A DNA stretch of 33,645 nucleotides, taken from an uncultured Aquimarina sp. GTDB taxonomy: Bacteria > Bacteroidota > Bacteroidia > Flavobacteriales > Flavobacteriaceae. Every line of letters starts with the position of its first letter. Position 1 is the stretch's first letter. The position numbers and the translations under genes were made by a program. The stretch spans positions 1 through 33,645 of the forward strand of contig CALLUJ010000136.1 in NCBI GenBank assembly GCA_938011245.1. Direction: 5' to 3'. Shown here piece after piece: positions 7,328-15,903 of this stretch. Under the pieces are notes generated by a model, which had not been told where the DNA came from, searched no databases, and saw nothing but the letters and a program-made list of their open reading frames with translations.

Positions 7328-9169
7328 CTAGTAAGATGCGTTTTCTGAAACATCTGTTAGTGTCTTCATAAACGCCACTAAATCCTTTTTATCTTGTTCT
7401 GTAATATCCAATTTATCAAACGGTAAGGTTTGGTGTGGCACATTAAAGCCTAATCCTTCCCCACCTCCTTGGACATAAAAATCTACTACCTGTTCCAATG
7501 TGTTGTACACTCCATTGTGCATATATGGAGCGGTAAGCGCTATATTCCTAATGCTTGGCGTTTTAAACATCCCTTTATGAAGAGGAGACTCATACATAAA
7601 ATAAAAACCAGTATCATTATCTAACTTTTGGTTTTTAGCAGTTTCAGGCACACCTATTACTTCTTTTTCTGTTTCATTAAAAAAAGGAGGTACTGTTCCA
7701 TTAGTTAAGGGCATAAAATGGCATGTAGCGCATAAGGCTTTTCCCATAAATAAATTAAATCCATTTTTCTCACTAGTGGTAAATGTATTTTCTTCTGCCC
7801 TTATATTTTTATCAAATTTAGAATCGAAACTTTGAAGTGTAGCGATATAAGCTGAAATTGCTCTAAAAATATCCGTATTCTTTTTCAATGGCATTTTGTA
7901 GGCATCAAAAAATAATTTTCGATAATTCTCGTCTTTAAGAATAGTATCCGAAAATTCATGTGATGGGTTATTAAATTCTTTTTTGTTTTCAAACACCATT
8001 CCTATTTGGTTTATTAAAGTGTTTGCTCTTCCATCCCAAAAAAAACCTTGTTGGTAAATACTATTTAGTAATGTAGGGGTATTTCTAGCAAGAGGATTTC
8101 CATTGTTATCTAAGCCAAATTTTTTACCATCGGCATAAGCCTTAGAAGGAATATGGCATGTAGCACAAGACATGCTTTTATTTTTTGAAAACTCCGTATC
8201 AAAAAATAATTTCTCTCCTAAAGCAACAATTTCCTTAGAAGGGTTTTGGTCATTTTTATCTTTAAAAAAAGCTACATTAAAACTATTGCTTTCAAAAAAA
8301 GTTACTGCATCAAAATTAAAAGGAGAACTATTCCCTTTTGGACTCCATAGCTGAGAAGTTTGTCTAATATTGACCCAGTTTTTAGTTATTTTATTTAAAT
8401 AGTTTCTAATAAATGTAAAACGATCAAAAGTTTCAAAATCAGAATTTTGATTAATAAAATGAATGGATTGTGCTATATTTTTACTAAAATCTAAATCTAA
8501 ACCGCTATTTTTTCTCTGAATAATGGGTTGTAGAGACATTTTATAAATTTCAAATAAACTTTGAAGCGACGTTTGGGTTTCTAATATGCTTAAACCACTT
8601 ACTGGAGTATCAAACCCTGCCATTGATAATGAAACCAAACGCATTAATTGCTGATGTGTAGCAATAAAAAATCGTTTTGGAGTAAGTTTCCTTTCTTTGA
8701 TACCATGGTTTAGATTTTTCAAAAATCCTTTTAAAATAAAAACTTCACGTTGAAGATTATCTTCATTAATTTCGTTTTCATATAACGTTTCCTCCAATTT
8801 TTGTAATCCCACTGGAGTAATTACTTTACCACTATCATCTTTATAAATGGGTAGCGCAGGTCCATTAGCTTTGTGCCCAACTTCGGGATTAATATAAGAG
8901 GCAAAAGGTTCTGCTATTTTAAAGGCTTTTCTTAATTCTTTAAAATAATTTTTCTTTACGAGCCCAGATGTCTCAGGATTTTTTAAAGAATCGAGATAGT
9001 GTATCGCTATCTCCATACTTTGGCTATAATACTTTTGTACCTCTATCCAATTTACTCTTATGGGTATAACTTCCTTGTTATCATTACGTTCGTATGAATG
9101 ATTTTTAGAATTATTGCAAGAAATTATAACTACAAAAAGTGGTAATATTTTTAAAATAGTATTATACAT
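7328..9169 (-). CDS. Lipoprotein fusing a helical domain to a di-heme cytochrome c peroxidase
   Basis: From the ATG at 9169 the protein has 613 residues. It starts with a lipoprotein signal ending in VVIISC. Residues about 30-290 form a helical domain with GLQKLEETLYE near 121-131, which recalls the GxHxxE motif of imelysin-type proteins with Gln in place of His. The C-terminal half is a CcpA/MauG-type peroxidase: ALGEKLFFDTEFSKNKSMSC, two CATCH heme sites (about 335 and 480), RNTPTLLNSIY, FFWDGRA and a closing KTPSIRNIALTAPYMHNGVY. Family members without the extra domain are about 350 residues. The longer frame to 9193 would include a hairpin, so I prefer 9169. It lies 65 bp after the PhoX-like gene. 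It should act on the periplasmic side; peroxide reduction or cofactor maturation are both possible. Confidence 0.88.
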   Translation of the reverse strand: MYNTILKILPLFVVIISCNNSKNHSYERNDNKEVIPIRVNWIEVQKYYSQSMEIAIHYLDSLKNPETSGLVKKNYFKELRKAFKIAEPFASYINPEVGHKANGPALPIYKDDSGKVITPVGLQKLEETLYENEINEDNLQREVFILKGFLKNLNHGIKERKLTPKRFFIATHQQLMRLVSLSMAGFDTPVSGLSILETQTSLQSLFEIYKMSLQPIIQRKNSGLDLDFSKNIAQSIHFINQNSDFETFDRFTFIRNYLNKITKNWVNIRQTSQLWSPKGNSSPFNFDAVTFFESNSFNVAFFKDKNDQNPSKEIVALGEKLFFDTEFSKNKSMSCATCHIPSKAYADGKKFGLDNNGNPLARNTPTLLNSIYQQGFFWDGRANTLINQIGMVFENKKEFNNPSHEFSDTILKDENYRKLFFDAYKMPLKKNTDIFRAISAYIATLQSFDSKFDKNIRAEENTFTTSEKNGFNLFMGKALCATCHFMPLTNGTVPPFFNETEKEVIGVPETAKNQKLDNDTGFYFMYESPLHKGMFKTPSIRNIALTAPYMHNGVYNTLEQVVDFYVQGGGEGLGFNVPHQTLPFDKLDITEQDKKDLVAFMKTLTDVSENASY

Positions 9170-9181
9170 AACAGTAAATTC

Positions 9182-9210
9182 AAAAGGCCTCACATAAAAT
9201 ATGTGAAGCC
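9182..9210 (-). terminator. Hairpin plus short T run between PhoX-like gene and peroxidase gene
   Basis: On the minus strand GGC-(T)-TCACATA pairs with TATGTGA-(G)-GCC around a TTT loop (9210-9186), followed by TTTT. It lies 25 bp after the PhoX-like stop and 16 bp before the peroxidase ATG. It could be a partial terminator or an attenuator that lowers peroxidase expression relative to the upstream gene. Confidence 0.5.
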
Positions 9211-9234
9211 AATTAATAGTTTTCTCAAAATGAA

Positions 9235-10845
9235 TTATCTAGGTAGGCCTTTAAGAATAACAATTTGAGATGCTTGATCGTCTTCTCTAGAACAAAATCT
9301 AGTAGATCTAGGATCACAAACCTGATTGCCAGACCTATCGTGGTTATTGTCTAAATTTTTAAAATCGTCACTTTCCCAGTAATGAGGCTGTAATGCTAAA
9401 ATAAAAGTATCTGGAACTCCTATCTTATCAGAAATATCTATTAACGCTCCAAACTCCCCACTTAAGCCAGTACTTTTATTAGGGTCTAAGTCTTGTCTTA
9501 CTACTAAATCAAGAACAGTATTTGCGTTGTTTCCATTTAAATCTGTTTGGTAAATCCTTGCTGCATGCCCTCTACTAAACGAGTTTGGATCTTCTTGTAC
9601 ATATACAAAGTTTTCCGTTACACAAATATTATCGGGACTTTGCAATTCTGCTAAATTACCGTCCATTTTATTAGTATCTGTGTTTCCGCTTATAATTTGA
9701 GTTAATTTACCTTCTAATGGGTTGGTTTCATCTAATTCTAACTTATAAACCGTACCCCAGTCGTTGTATGTTCCATTTCCTGGTCCTCTACCAGTAACGG
9801 CAAAGAATACATTACGAGCATTATCGTCAGAACCTTTTTGGTAATCTACATCTTCAACTCTCATAAATTGACTTGCATTAACTTCATTACATGCTTGTCC
9901 CATTTCTGTAAAAGTTAAGTCTTTTCCATTTTCTATTTCTACAAATTCTACCTCGTAGGAGGTTTGAAAATCAAGATCACTTTCGTCATACTGAACATCA
10001 GCTACAGCATCCATTACTCCGTTGGATCCGTCTGATATTTGTTTAGTTCTTAACACATAAATTTTACCGTTTTCTAAGTCCGCATCTCCATTTTCAGATA
10101 AATACATGATTACTTGTCCTTCTGCAAATTGAGCTCCTCTTTCGTCTTGATCGTCTCCTCCTATTAAAACGGTTTTCCCTGGATAAGTGTTTTTTGGTAA
10201 GGGCACAATGTTTTCCCAAGCAAATTCTCCAAAAGCATCCATTCCAAAATCGGCTTGTGGAGTAGGAACTTCTACACGAGGGTCTATTCCTTTTACATCA
10301 AAATTAAACGCCTCTGATGCCGATAAAAAAATATCTTTATCACCACCGTGTATTTCTTTTTCCCACATAGTTGCAGAACATTGTCTTGCCACATCTGCAA
10401 CTCCAGAATCTAGCAAATAATCTCCAGAAACTGGATTTAAATTAGCATCTAATCTAATCCTAGCCACTCCATAAGTATCTTCGCAATTTACCACATACAT
10501 ATAACCGTCTCCATCTTTTAAAAAACCTGCACCATCTGCCGATCCTGCTAAACGGAAATTATTGTCTCCCAATGGTTTATCTGTCGTAGCTATTAAAGAA
10601 TAGGCTTCTACAAAGTTAAATTGACCCGATAAAGCAACTAATGGCTTAGTTACAATACCGTTAGATTTATTTGAAAACATGGCATCTAAAGTAACATCAA
10701 CTCCATTTTCTCCTTGTTCACCAGGTTCTCCCTGTTCTCCTCTTGGCCCTATATCTCCGTCGGTTCCGTCTTCGCAGCTTGTAATTCCTAAAATTAATGT
10801 ACTTGCAAGCAGTGTGTTTACAAATACTGATTTAAAATTTTTCAT
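9235..10845 (-). CDS. PhoX-like (DUF839) lipoprotein with collagen-like neck
   Basis: A 536-residue exported lipoprotein. The chosen ATG (10845) gives a signal peptide ending LGITSC with Cys24; ten more upstream residues are open but do not fit a signal. Right after the lipobox come eight Gly-x-y triplets (GTDGDIGPRGEQGEPGEQG, residues 27-48), a collagen-like neck. The rest resembles the PhoX/DUF839 beta-propeller phosphatase family: FMRVEDVDY, NVFFAVTGRG, DWGTVYKLELD, LQSPDNICVTENFVYVQED and a C-terminal DDQASQIVILKG. A calcium/iron phosphatase role is known for PhoX, but the match is judged by eye. The Asp/Glu richness fits metal binding. The next gene on the strand is the di-heme peroxidase. 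Confidence 0.65.
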   Translation of the reverse strand: MKNFKSVFVNTLLASTLILGITSCEDGTDGDIGPRGEQGEPGEQGENGVDVTLDAMFSNKSNGIVTKPLVALSGQFNFVEAYSLIATTDKPLGDNNFRLAGSADGAGFLKDGDGYMYVVNCEDTYGVARIRLDANLNPVSGDYLLDSGVADVARQCSATMWEKEIHGGDKDIFLSASEAFNFDVKGIDPRVEVPTPQADFGMDAFGEFAWENIVPLPKNTYPGKTVLIGGDDQDERGAQFAEGQVIMYLSENGDADLENGKIYVLRTKQISDGSNGVMDAVADVQYDESDLDFQTSYEVEFVEIENGKDLTFTEMGQACNEVNASQFMRVEDVDYQKGSDDNARNVFFAVTGRGPGNGTYNDWGTVYKLELDETNPLEGKLTQIISGNTDTNKMDGNLAELQSPDNICVTENFVYVQEDPNSFSRGHAARIYQTDLNGNNANTVLDLVVRQDLDPNKSTGLSGEFGALIDISDKIGVPDTFILALQPHYWESDDFKNLDNNHDRSGNQVCDPRSTRFCSREDDQASQIVILKGLPR

Positions 10846-11197
10846 TGCTATTAGTTTAATTATTTGGTAGTCCAAAACTAATGTGCAAAAATGGCTAAAA
10901 GGTTAACTCATCATTTAGGATTAGTTACTTCATTTTTATTTTTAGATTAAGAAGTTTAAACTAAAGTTAGGAACACTTGTTAATATAGATAACTTAATAA
11001 CAATAAATTAACGTTGTTACTAAAATTATAGTCAATTAATCATCAACACATTAAAAAAAATGTAATACTAAATTAAGAGTATGAAACCTTTTTAATTACA
11101 CAAAACTAACCTTAAACTTAATTTTAGAATTGTTTTATGTTTTTCTGATAAAATTCCGTTAACAAAAAAGCAACATTAAAAATATTATTTAAATAAA
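10846..11197. other. AT-rich upstream region of the PhoX-like gene
   Basis: No gene is seen. On the minus strand TAGTTTTG (10880-10873) matches the Bacteroidetes -7 consensus TAnnTTTG about 28 bp before the ATG, and a second match (11108-11101) lies further up; neither has a clear -33 partner. No Pho-box-like direct repeat was recognised. Confidence 0.3.
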
Positions 11198-12172
11198 TTA
11201 TCCTAGCTTTAAAGTAATATAAACCGGAAAATGATCACTGTAACCTCCTGTATATTTTCTTCCCACGTATGTACGAAATGGATTCCCTTTGTAACGCCCT
11301 CTATATATTTTTAAAAATTCGTCATCAAAAATTTTTGCAGAACTAAAACTGTGTTTCCCAGAAGTATATTTATGAAAGTTAGCACTAAAAATAATTTGAT
11401 CAAACAAGTTCCAATTCCCCCTATAAGACAACGTTCCTGCGTATTTAGTGTGCAATTTATTCATAGGATTGTACAAATCTCCTTGCGTTAAAGTATGTAA
11501 ACTTTTACTATTAGGGTCGTCGTTAAAGTCTCCCATTACAATAATTTTAGCTTCTTCTCCTTCTTCTTTTTTAATACGATCTATAATTTCTCTATTTTTT
11601 TCGGCTGCAGCTACACGTTTATATTCGGTAAGATCCGCACCATCTCTACGAGAAGGCCAATGGTTTACCAATACATGCATTTTTTCCTTATTAAGTAATC
11701 CTGTTACATGAAGTATGTCTCTAGTATAATCGCGTTCCCCTTCATAATTTTCGACATACAAAGTCACCGATTCTTTATCTAAAACTTCAAAATACTTTTT
11801 TTGATATAGAAAAGCTACATCAATACCTCTTTCGTCTGGAGAGTTAAAATGTACAATACCATAATTTTTATTTTTTAGATGTTTAGATTGTACCAAATCT
11901 TGGAGTACTTTTAAGTTCTCGACCTCTGCTAAACCAATTAAAGTAGGTGCTTTGCTTGTTTGACGAAAACCAATATTGGAAATTGCGGTTCCTATTTTGA
12001 AAATCTTTTTTTCGTAACGCTTTAAAGTCCAGTTTTTTTCCGAATCTGGAAGAAAATCATCATCTAGCGTATTAGGGTCGTTAACAGTATCGAATAAGTT
12101 TTCAATATTATAAAAAGCTACGGTATATAAATCTGTTTGCGTAGTAGCGGTATGGTATTTTCTGTAAGCCAT
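11198..12172 (-). CDS. Endonuclease/exonuclease/phosphatase family protein
   Basis: A 324-residue member of the DNase I-like metal-dependent phosphoesterase fold. Visible motifs are VAFYNIENLFDTVND (first metal-binding Asn), LIGLAEVENL (catalytic Glu), VLVNHWPSRRDG (catalytic His region), IIVMGDFNDDPN and a C-terminal GGYSDHFPVYI (catalytic Asp-His). All catalytic positions of the superfamily appear present. There is no signal peptide, so a cytoplasmic location is likely unless the start is mis-set. The substrate cannot be told: nucleases, inositol phosphatases and sphingomyelinase-like enzymes share this fold. It is divergent from hflX. Confidence 0.88.
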   Translation of the reverse strand: MAYRKYHTATTQTDLYTVAFYNIENLFDTVNDPNTLDDDFLPDSEKNWTLKRYEKKIFKIGTAISNIGFRQTSKAPTLIGLAEVENLKVLQDLVQSKHLKNKNYGIVHFNSPDERGIDVAFLYQKKYFEVLDKESVTLYVENYEGERDYTRDILHVTGLLNKEKMHVLVNHWPSRRDGADLTEYKRVAAAEKNREIIDRIKKEEGEEAKIIVMGDFNDDPNSKSLHTLTQGDLYNPMNKLHTKYAGTLSYRGNWNLFDQIIFSANFHKYTSGKHSFSSAKIFDDEFLKIYRGRYKGNPFRTYVGRKYTGGYSDHFPVYITLKLG

Positions 12173-12272
12173 TAGGGTTTGGTATAGTTATATGTATTAT
12201 AACATAATAAATACATTATCTGTCATGTAAAATATAAAAATGCTTACAGCCTACAAAATTTAAGACGTATTG

Positions 12273-12308
12273 TTTGTCTCTTTAAAACATTGCAAAAACT
12301 TATCTTTG
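12273..12308 (+). promoter_or_regulatory. Candidate promoter of hflX
   Basis: TATCTTTG (12301-12308) fits the Bacteroidetes -7 element TAnnTTTG, with a TTTG at 12273-12276 as a possible -33 element; the 24-bp gap is slightly long. A transcript would begin about 10-12 bases before the hflX ATG at 12327. Confidence 0.5.
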
Positions 12309-12326
12309 TCTTTCAATTTTTGGTGA

Positions 12327-13547
12327 ATGATAGAAAAGGAAACCGTTACCTATGAAAAGGCTATTTTAATAGGTGTAATTACTCATGAACAAAACGAGGA
12401 AAAGCTTACCGAGTTTTTAGATGAATTAGAGTTTTTAACCTTTACAGCAGGAGGGGAAGTTATTAAACGCTTTACCCAAAGGGTAGATGTGCCTAATTCC
12501 AAAACTTTTATTGGGTCGGGAAAATTAGAAGAAGTAAAAGCTTATGTAGATCAACATATAGTAGGGACTGTAGTTTTTGATGATGAACTTACTCCTTCTC
12601 AACAAAAAAATATCGAACGTATATTAGAAATTAAAGTAATAGATCGCACCCATTTAATATTAGATATTTTTGCACAACGGGCTCAAACAAGTTATGCTCG
12701 TACTCAGGTAGAATTAGCTCAATATCAATACTTACTTCCTCGATTAACTGGGTTATGGACTCACTTAGAACGTCAAAAAGGAGGTATTGGAATGCGTGGT
12801 CCTGGAGAAACTGAAATAGAAACCGATAGGCGTATTGTAAGGGATCGCATTACTCTTTTAAAGAAAAAATTAACCACTATAGACAAACAAATGGCTACTC
12901 AACGCGGGAACCGTGGAAAATTAGTTCGTGTAGCTTTAGTAGGATATACAAATGTTGGGAAATCTACATTAATGAATGTGATTTCTAAAAGTAAGGTATT
13001 TGCCGAAAATAAACTTTTTGCCACCTTAGATACTACTGTACGAAAAGTGGTTATTGGAAATCTTCCTTTTTTACTAAGTGACACTGTTGGATTTATCCGA
13101 AAGTTACCCACACAATTAGTAGAAAGTTTTAAAAGTACTTTGGATGAAGTAAGAGAAGCCGATTTGTTATTACATGTCGTGGATATCTCTCATCCGCAGT
13201 TTGAAGATCATATTGAATCGGTTAATACTATCTTAAATGATATTGATTGTAAGGACAAGCGTACTATTATGGTTTTCAATAAAATTGATGCGTACACACA
13301 TGAAACTATAGCTGACGAAGACTTTAGCACCGAACCTACTAAAGCACATTATACTTTGAAAGATTGGCAACAAACTTGGATGAGTAAAGTAGGCGATAAC
13401 GCTTTATTTATTTCTGCAATTAATAAAGAAAATATGGAAAGTTTTAGGAGACGTACCTATAAAGAAGTACGAGACATACATGTAACTCGTTTTCCATATA
13501 ATAATTTTTTATATCCCGAAGAGTTTGAAGCTTATTCACAAGATTAA
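12327..13547 (+). CDS. hflX: Ribosome-associated GTPase HflX
   Basis: GTPase that binds the 50S subunit and splits or rescues stalled ribosomes. The 406-residue protein has the N-terminal HflX domain (ILIGVITHEQNEEKLTEFLD, FIGSGKLEEV, VVFDDELTPSQQKN), the signature GIGMRGPGETEIETDRR, and then the G domain: GYTNVGKST (G1), DTTVRKVV (G2), DTVGFIRKLP (G3), FNKID (G4) and FISA (G5). The C-terminal region is the usual short tail. The start ATG follows a good candidate promoter closely. It appears to be monocistronic; a 113-bp gap with its own -7-like motif precedes the TolC-like gene. Confidence 0.96.
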   Translation: MIEKETVTYEKAILIGVITHEQNEEKLTEFLDELEFLTFTAGGEVIKRFTQRVDVPNSKTFIGSGKLEEVKAYVDQHIVGTVVFDDELTPSQQKNIERILEIKVIDRTHLILDIFAQRAQTSYARTQVELAQYQYLLPRLTGLWTHLERQKGGIGMRGPGETEIETDRRIVRDRITLLKKKLTTIDKQMATQRGNRGKLVRVALVGYTNVGKSTLMNVISKSKVFAENKLFATLDTTVRKVVIGNLPFLLSDTVGFIRKLPTQLVESFKSTLDEVREADLLLHVVDISHPQFEDHIESVNTILNDIDCKDKRTIMVFNKIDAYTHETIADEDFSTEPTKAHYTLKDWQQTWMSKVGDNALFISAINKENMESFRRRTYKEVRDIHVTRFPYNNFLYPEEFEAYSQD

Positions 13548-13625
13548 TTAATTTACACTTTTATCAAGGGATAGAATACACTGGATTATTTCAATTCGAA
13601 AAATTATTAAACCATTAAATCTCAT

Positions 13626-13633
13626 TATTTTTG
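13626..13633 (+). promoter_or_regulatory. Possible -7 element for the TolC/DUF3347 pair
   Basis: TATTTTTG fits TAnnTTTG and lies 27 bp before the ATG at 13661. No clear -33 element is present. Confidence 0.3.
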
Positions 13634-13660
13634 AATAAACGTTATTCCTAAAAGATTTTA

Positions 13661-14830
13661 ATGAAAATTAAATTATCCTACTTTGTGTTTTTTTATATAC
13701 TTACTTCTTTGAGCATACGTGCCCATGCGCAAACTTTGACAGATTATATTAACGAAGCTTCTAAAAACTATTCGTTTTCATCAAATACTGCTACTAACAT
13801 AAACCAAAACACTACTACTCAATTAAAATTTGGGTATTTTATTAACCCACAATATACTATATCGGGAGCACAAAGAGCTTATGTAGAATTAAATCAAGAT
13901 ATTCCATGGATAGGAAAAGGTAATATTTCTAGAAAATGGTATCGCGAATCACGGAAAAGAACGCAGCTCTTAAAACAACAAGAATTAGAATTACTTCATT
14001 TTCAAATAAAAGAACATTATTACAAGATGTATCAATTTCAAAAACAAAAAGAAATTTATGCTGCTTGGGCTGAAGATTTACGAGTGTTTATTGCTTCTTC
14101 AAAAAAGAACACTAATATTGAATCCAATAATGTTCTAAAACACTATGAAAATCAAACAAAATTAATTGAGGTTACTCAAAAATTTCAGATTACGGATGGT
14201 CTTTATCAAAATGAGGTTATTATTTTTAATGAGCTCTTAAGGAGTGAATCCTTAGACGAGCCTAGATTGCCTTTTTTACTAGCCATGCCAGAGGAAGAAA
14301 TTGAATTTCAATTTCCAGACCCCTACGAATCTTCATCATTCCTCAATTATGAAAACGATATTTTACAACAAAAATACTATAATGCATCTCAAAATCCATG
14401 GACTCCAAAAATAAGTTTAGGATTACGATATACCGATGTAACCCCAACTAATACTATTAATTTTAGATTACCTACAAAAAACCTTATAGAACCTCAACTT
14501 AAAATTCAATGGAATTTATTTTCAAAGAAAAACCCTAAGACAAATTATAAAACTACCAACCATTTATTAGACCAAAAGATATCATCTTTAAGTCATCAAC
14601 TACAAATAGTTATTAATAATCAAATCTCTGCTCGAATTGCTTATGATTCTACAGTAGAGCAAATAGAAAAAATAAAAACGCTAGAAAAACAACTTAAAAA
14701 CATTAATGGGGAAATTGATAATGAAAAAAAATTGCAAATTAATAGTTTAAAATATACCTTCGAAATACAACAAATTAAAGCTGTTTCGGATTATTATATT
14801 AGTACTTCTAAAATGCAGCTATATTTTTAA
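13661..14830 (+). CDS. TolC family outer membrane efflux protein
   Basis: A 389-residue exported protein with a signal peptide ending RAHAQ. The mature part is rich in long amphipathic, Gln/Lys-rich helices (LLKQQELELLHFQIKEHYYK, then a matching second half around EKIKTLEKQLKNINGEIDN), the pattern of a TolC/CusC channel protomer with two structural repeats. It is short for the family (usually 410-480). The next gene, 12 bp away, is a DUF3347 lipoprotein, a family found with copper/heavy-metal CusAB-type pumps in Bacteroidetes. No RND pump or membrane-fusion protein is present here, so the efflux partner must be elsewhere or lost. Confidence 0.8.
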   Translation: MKIKLSYFVFFYILTSLSIRAHAQTLTDYINEASKNYSFSSNTATNINQNTTTQLKFGYFINPQYTISGAQRAYVELNQDIPWIGKGNISRKWYRESRKRTQLLKQQELELLHFQIKEHYYKMYQFQKQKEIYAAWAEDLRVFIASSKKNTNIESNNVLKHYENQTKLIEVTQKFQITDGLYQNEVIIFNELLRSESLDEPRLPFLLAMPEEEIEFQFPDPYESSSFLNYENDILQQKYYNASQNPWTPKISLGLRYTDVTPTNTINFRLPTKNLIEPQLKIQWNLFSKKNPKTNYKTTNHLLDQKISSLSHQLQIVINNQISARIAYDSTVEQIEKIKTLEKQLKNINGEIDNEKKLQINSLKYTFEIQQIKAVSDYYISTSKMQLYF

Positions 14831-14842
14831 ATTCTTTCTTAG

Positions 14843-15373
14843 ATGAAAACATTAGTTCTTCTAATATCAAGCCTTAGTTTATTATTTATTTCTTGTAAAA
14901 ACGATCCTAAAATAGCCATCCCTCCTGCTTTGAAAAACACCGATCTTAATATCGTAAAACACACTCAAAATGCCACCTTTAACAATCCTAAAAACATACT
15001 GCTTTACCAGGATTATTTGGCTATAAAAGCAGCAATGGTAAATACCAATTATCAAAAAACAGAAGATGCTGCAAAAAAAATGGGCATCGATTTTAAAACA
15101 GACAATAATTATAAGTTAATCCATCAAGTCGCTTCTTTAATGGCTAGTGCTGAAAACATTCAAAAGCAACGCGAATTTTTTGTAGGCTTAACCGAAGAAA
15201 CATTAAAAATCTTAAAAAGTGATTTAAAAAACGGTCAATTTTTTGTGCAATACTGCCCTATGGCTTTTGAAGGTAAAGGAGCATATTGGATGTCTAATAG
15301 TAACGAAATACGAAATCCTTATTTTGGCGATTTAATGCTAACTTGTGGCGAGACTACCGAAATTTTAAAATAA
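14843..15373 (+). CDS. DUF3347 lipoprotein
   Basis: A 176-residue lipoprotein: signal peptide ending LLFISC, then a helical DUF3347 domain. The hallmark C-terminal stretch is visible: VQYCPMAFEGKGAYWMSNS and EIRNPYFGDLMLTCGE. The paired Cys and Met residues fit metal handling; in related proteins the domain occurs alone or fused to CusB-like adaptors. It starts 12 bp after the TolC-like gene, so the two are very likely co-transcribed and act in periplasmic copper or similar metal export. The function is inference from family context. Confidence 0.85.
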   Translation: MKTLVLLISSLSLLFISCKNDPKIAIPPALKNTDLNIVKHTQNATFNNPKNILLYQDYLAIKAAMVNTNYQKTEDAAKKMGIDFKTDNNYKLIHQVASLMASAENIQKQREFFVGLTEETLKILKSDLKNGQFFVQYCPMAFEGKGAYWMSNSNEIRNPYFGDLMLTCGETTEILK

Positions 15374-15379
15374 TTAATG

Positions 15380-15407
15380 GTGCTTTGTAAAAGCTACTTA
15401 TTTTTTT
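15380..15407 (+). terminator. Likely terminator after the DUF3347 gene
   Basis: A short stem GCTTT (15382-15386)/AAAGC (15390-15394) around GTA, extendable by two pairs with one bulged T, followed by TTATTTTTTT (15398-15407). It begins 7 bp past the stop codon. Confidence 0.5.
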
Positions 15408-15579
15408 GGACACCCCCCTTAATTAAAAACTTTATCGAACCTTTAATGTAAATAAGTCTTATACTTTATTTTAGAAAACATAGCAAATTAAAAAGTCATT
15501 CAACCAGAAATACAATTGTTATCTACTTGAGTTTCCAAAAAATAATTCTTTCCTACCCTTTCTAATTTTAAATTCCTGC

Positions 15580-15598
15580 ATTCAAGTTATAAGTTCGA
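15580..15598 (+). repeat. IS30 terminal inverted repeat, low-coordinate end
   Basis: Pairs with 19469-19487 with 18 of 19 positions matching. It overlaps the transposase stop codon (15587-15589), so the coding sequence runs into the repeat. Confidence 0.85.
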
Positions 15599-15896
15599 AA
15601 AGTTAATTTCGTTTACTTTTTCAGCAAAAATAGTTGCTGGATTATCAAAGTTAAATCTTTTTCGAGGTCTTCGATTTAATTTTTCCGTTATTTTGACAAT
15701 GTAGTGTTCTTCTATGGTTTCAAAGTCTGTTTTTTTAGGTAAATATTGTCTTATTAATCCGTTTAAATTTTCGTTAGCTCCTCTTTGCCAAGAATGATAT
15801 GGGTCAGCAAAATAGAAGTCTATATTTAATTGCTCAGCTATTCTTTGGAGGTCAGCAAACTCCTTACCATTATCTGATGTAATGGTCTTAATAAAC
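15587..15896 (-). pseudogene. IS30 transposase, C-terminal half
   Basis: Reads KPFIKTITSDNGKEFADLQR, then DFYFADPYHSWQRGANENLN (DDE core with the second Asp and the Glu of the HSWQRGxNE motif), QYLPKKTDF and a C-terminal RRPRKRFNFDNPATIFAEK. This is the catalytic half of an IS30-family transposase. It is cut off from its N-terminal half (18728-19401) by the IS66 insertion and has no start codon. Confidence 0.9.
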
Positions 15897-15903
15897 GGCT
15901 TCC
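15897..15903 (+). repeat. Target site duplication of the IS66 insertion (copy 1)
   Basis: GGCTTCC here and at 18728-18734 flank the IS66-family element. IS66 elements usually make 8-bp duplications; here seven bases match and the eighth differs on either side. Confidence 0.75.

Noticed and set aside
10679-10870. Plus-strand frame rich in Ser/Pro/Cys
   Set aside because: It is the complement of the Gly-x-y repeats of the PhoX-like gene, so the composition is a by-product.
11448-11711. Plus-strand frame over the phosphoesterase gene
   Set aside because: Antisense shadow of a gene with all catalytic motifs.
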